Positions 6,166 through 8,089 of a stretch of 8,089 nucleotides of DNA are shown one piece after another. Position 1 is the first letter of the stretch; every line of letters begins with the position of its first letter. The notes beneath the pieces are model-generated. The model was given only the letters and a program-made list of their open reading frames with translations, made no database searches and was not told the DNA's origin. A program made the translations under genes and the position numbers. The stretch is from an uncultured Lachnospiraceae bacterium (GTDB lineage Bacteria > Bacillota > Clostridia > Lachnospirales > Lachnospiraceae): contig CAMWXF010000060.1 in the NCBI GenBank assembly GCA_947178115.1, positions 1 through 8,089 of the forward strand. Reading direction: 5' to 3'.

Positions 6166-8089
6166 TTACTCCGCCATATAGACCTGCACCGCCTTCTCAA
6201 TCTTATTCAGCGCATCCTCCAACGACTGCTCATCATCCAGATATGCAGCCCCCTGTGTAAATACGGCATCCTCCAGAACTTTATCGGGAATATAAGCCGT
6301 GTTCACCGCCGCCAGTTCTTTCTTCATCGCCGCAATTTCCGCGTCTTCCGGCCAGTATACCACATAGGAGATCATATTGCCGTCCCCGTCGGATGTGGCC
6401 ATAGAGGTGTACTCACCGTCCTCGCCCACATGTTCCGGAACAAACTGCGCGTCATATGCCGCCTGATTCAGCGGGAAACCGTCATACACACTCTGCACCT
6501 TTGCGGATAAAAAGGTATCCATAAACGTAAGCGCCCGATCAGTCTGTCCGGAGGCAGCGCTGATCCCCAGCATAGTCCCCGGCATAAACACACCGCTGCA
6601 CTGTCCCTGCATGGGTATGACCTTCGTGTTCTCATATCCCTTTGTCCGGTCCAGGGAAAGCAGTTCCAAGCAGCTGTACGCAGAGCTGGTCCAGCCTGCC
6701 ATGGCATGCTGCGCTCCGCTCACATACTGCATCACATCCAGATAGATTTCCCATTCCATCTCGTCCATGCGTATGCCCAGGCGCTCCTTAAGCCCTATAT
6801 TACGCTGATTATAGTAGTCCTTCACTTTCTCATCCAGACCGTCCATCTGCGCCGCATAGATCCGTTTACACTGCTCAAAATATGCTCCGATGCACTCCTT
6901 ATCTATCGTACCGTCCGCCTTGACCCATGCCGGCTCACTCGCAGGCGATAACCGCTTCAGAATACCCCAGCCGCCACTGACTCCCAGAATATCTTCTGTC
7001 GGATACTTCTCCCTGTCCTTCTCTATGACCTCCGCCAAATCTGACATATCTGTCACATTTTCCATGCCGTCCGCCGCGGAAGCAATCCTCGGTACGGCAA
7101 TTGTCGCCGGTGCCACATATGCCTTGCCGTCACGTTTCAACGCCTCGATTACATTGTCAAACAGAGGCTCCTTCTCACTGTATTTTGCCAGATAATCCGT
7201 CAGGTCAAGCAACATTCCCTTTTCTACATATGAATCAAGGGGCATGTCATCCATCACGATCAGATCCGGTCCTTCGCCCGCCATAATCTCCGTGTTCAGC
7301 TTCTTAATGGCATCCTCTCTCGTCACGGAATCCCCTTCGCCCATGCCGGTCCTGTAAGACACGAAAACATCCGGATGCTCCGTTTGATAATAAGAAATCG
7401 CCTGTCTGATCACATCATTCTCCGTAAGGCTGTAGAGTGTCAACATATTCTCCGGTACTGACGGAACATCCGGATCATAAGTAAACCGAATCATTTTCCC
7501 GCCCGCAAAGAGCGCCAGAAAGACGTCTCCCTCAAGCTGCACGGCATCCACAATGTAATAATCCGGATTCCCGAGTAACGACAGTCCGCCGTCCACGATC
7601 TGCTCCATCATATTGCCGCCTACCACATGCCTGTGTATCCCTTTCTGCCCCATCACATAGACAGTTCTGTCCTCACCCGGCAGAATGTACATGGTGCCGT
7701 AATCCGTTCCGTTATACATTCTGCTTTGATAGCTGTCAGCCACAAAATCCGAAAGTACCTCATCCGTAACATACTCCCCCGCAGCCATATCATAGACTAA
7801 CGGTGCGTCTTCCATGTCCCAATCATTATCTATGATCATCAGATCATCCTTAACCCAGACCCACGAAGGCGTAGTATCCAATTCCACTATCTTGTTTGTA
7901 CTGCCGTCCCGCTGTACCTCGTATACTCCGCGTCCGGTACTTGCATAGATACGACTGTCATCTCCCATGACCGCCTGTCTGAAATAGCTCTCGTCTTCCG
8001 ACATGTTCGCCTCTACGGGCACCCGCGTCCCGTCCGGCAAAATAAGCTCCAGATACCACGAAGGCTCCTCCGCATTGGTATCTCCCTTA
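6166..8089 (-). CDS. Paralogous propeller/solute-binding lipoprotein, 5' end outside window
   Basis: The reading frame is open to the right edge, so 640 residues of the C-terminal part are seen and the signal peptide is missing. An apparent start at 8040 is a TTG codon inside a conserved strand (YLELILPDGT), and the paralogue aligns upstream of it. The protein is colinear with the downstream copy with almost no length change: PDGT at 18-21 corresponds to 223-226 there, and both end in IEKAV, two residues, YMAE. It therefore has the second part of the propeller-like domain (about 1-210) and the whole solute-binding domain (about 214-640). Identity is high in blocks such as GMENVTDMSD and GGNMMEQIVDG and lower in ligand-domain positions, so the two copies may bind related but different ligands. 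By analogy it should be a membrane-anchored lipoprotein of about 845 residues. A strong terminator follows it. The substrate is unknown. Confidence 0.88.
   Translation of the reverse strand, partial: KGDTNAEEPSWYLELILPDGTRVPVEANMSEDESYFRQAVMGDDSRIYASTGRGVYEVQRDGSTNKIVELDTTPSWVWVKDDLMIIDNDWDMEDAPLVYDMAAGEYVTDEVLSDFVADSYQSRMYNGTDYGTMYILPGEDRTVYVMGQKGIHRHVVGGNMMEQIVDGGLSLLGNPDYYIVDAVQLEGDVFLALFAGGKMIRFTYDPDVPSVPENMLTLYSLTENDVIRQAISYYQTEHPDVFVSYRTGMGEGDSVTREDAIKKLNTEIMAGEGPDLIVMDDMPLDSYVEKGMLLDLTDYLAKYSEKEPLFDNVIEALKRDGKAYVAPATIAVPRIASAADGMENVTDMSDLAEVIEKDREKYPTEDILGVSGGWGILKRLSPASEPAWVKADGTIDKECIGAYFEQCKRIYAAQMDGLDEKVKDYYNQRNIGLKERLGIRMDEMEWEIYLDVMQYVSGAQHAMAGWTSSAYSCLELLSLDRTKGYENTKVIPMQGQCSGVFMPGTMLGISAASGQTDRALTFMDTFLSAKVQSVYDGFPLNQAAYDAQFVPEHVGEDGEYTSMATSDGDGNMISYVVYWPEDAEIAAMKKELAAVNTAYIPDKVLEDAVFTQGAAYLDDEQSLEDALNKIEKAVQVYMAE
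7039..7073. repeat. 35-bp exact block shared with the paralogue (copy 2)
   Basis: Second copy of the block at 4110-4144, in the same reading frame and orientation. Third-position differences accumulate on both sides, so the identity is a conserved island within diverged paralogues rather than a recent insertion. Confidence 0.85.

Noticed and set aside
8038..8040. TTG at 8040 as the start of the upstream lipoprotein
   Set aside because: The frame is open past it to the window edge, and the codon sits inside a strand conserved with the paralogue, so the true start is outside the window.

Overview
The window looks like chromosomal DNA from a Gram-positive Clostridia species, most likely a Lachnospiraceae-type gut anaerobe. 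The reasons are lipoproteins with an MAGC lipobox followed by a Gly/Ser-rich tether, AGGAG-type ribosome binding sites, a U-tailed intrinsic terminator and mid-range base composition. The family assignment is an inference from style, not from a marker gene. No rRNA, tRNA, CRISPR array, transposase or phage gene was seen.

Layout. Positions 1-196 hold no gene, only a small nested inverted repeat. A MATE-family multidrug/cation antiporter gene (197-1579, minus strand) is divergent from a gene for a membrane-anchored alpha/beta-hydrolase resembling true lipases (1761-3155, plus strand). Their shared 181-bp spacer holds a good sigma-A promoter for the MATE gene. The lipase gene converges on the first of two large lipoprotein genes. 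Those two (3231-5774, and 6166 to beyond the right edge, both minus strand) are tandem paralogues. Each has a beta-propeller-like N-terminal part fused to a family-1-type ABC solute-binding domain. The upstream copy lacks its 5' end in this window.

The 391-bp spacer between the paralogues is the most structured non-coding stretch. It carries a strong minus-strand intrinsic terminator for the upstream paralogue (16-bp perfect stem plus six U). It also carries a separate 137-bp element bounded by perfect 22-bp inverted repeats, with further nested complementarity inside. That element is either a non-autonomous mobile or intergenic repeat or a structured RNA in the leader of the downstream paralogue.

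How the genes work together. The two lipoproteins should sit on the outer face of the membrane and bind a ligand, probably a sugar, oligosaccharide or other nutrient. No permease or ATPase gene accompanies them here, so they may feed a transporter elsewhere or act as binding or sensing proteins. The lipase and the MATE pump each look like single-gene units with no clear functional link to the lipoproteins.
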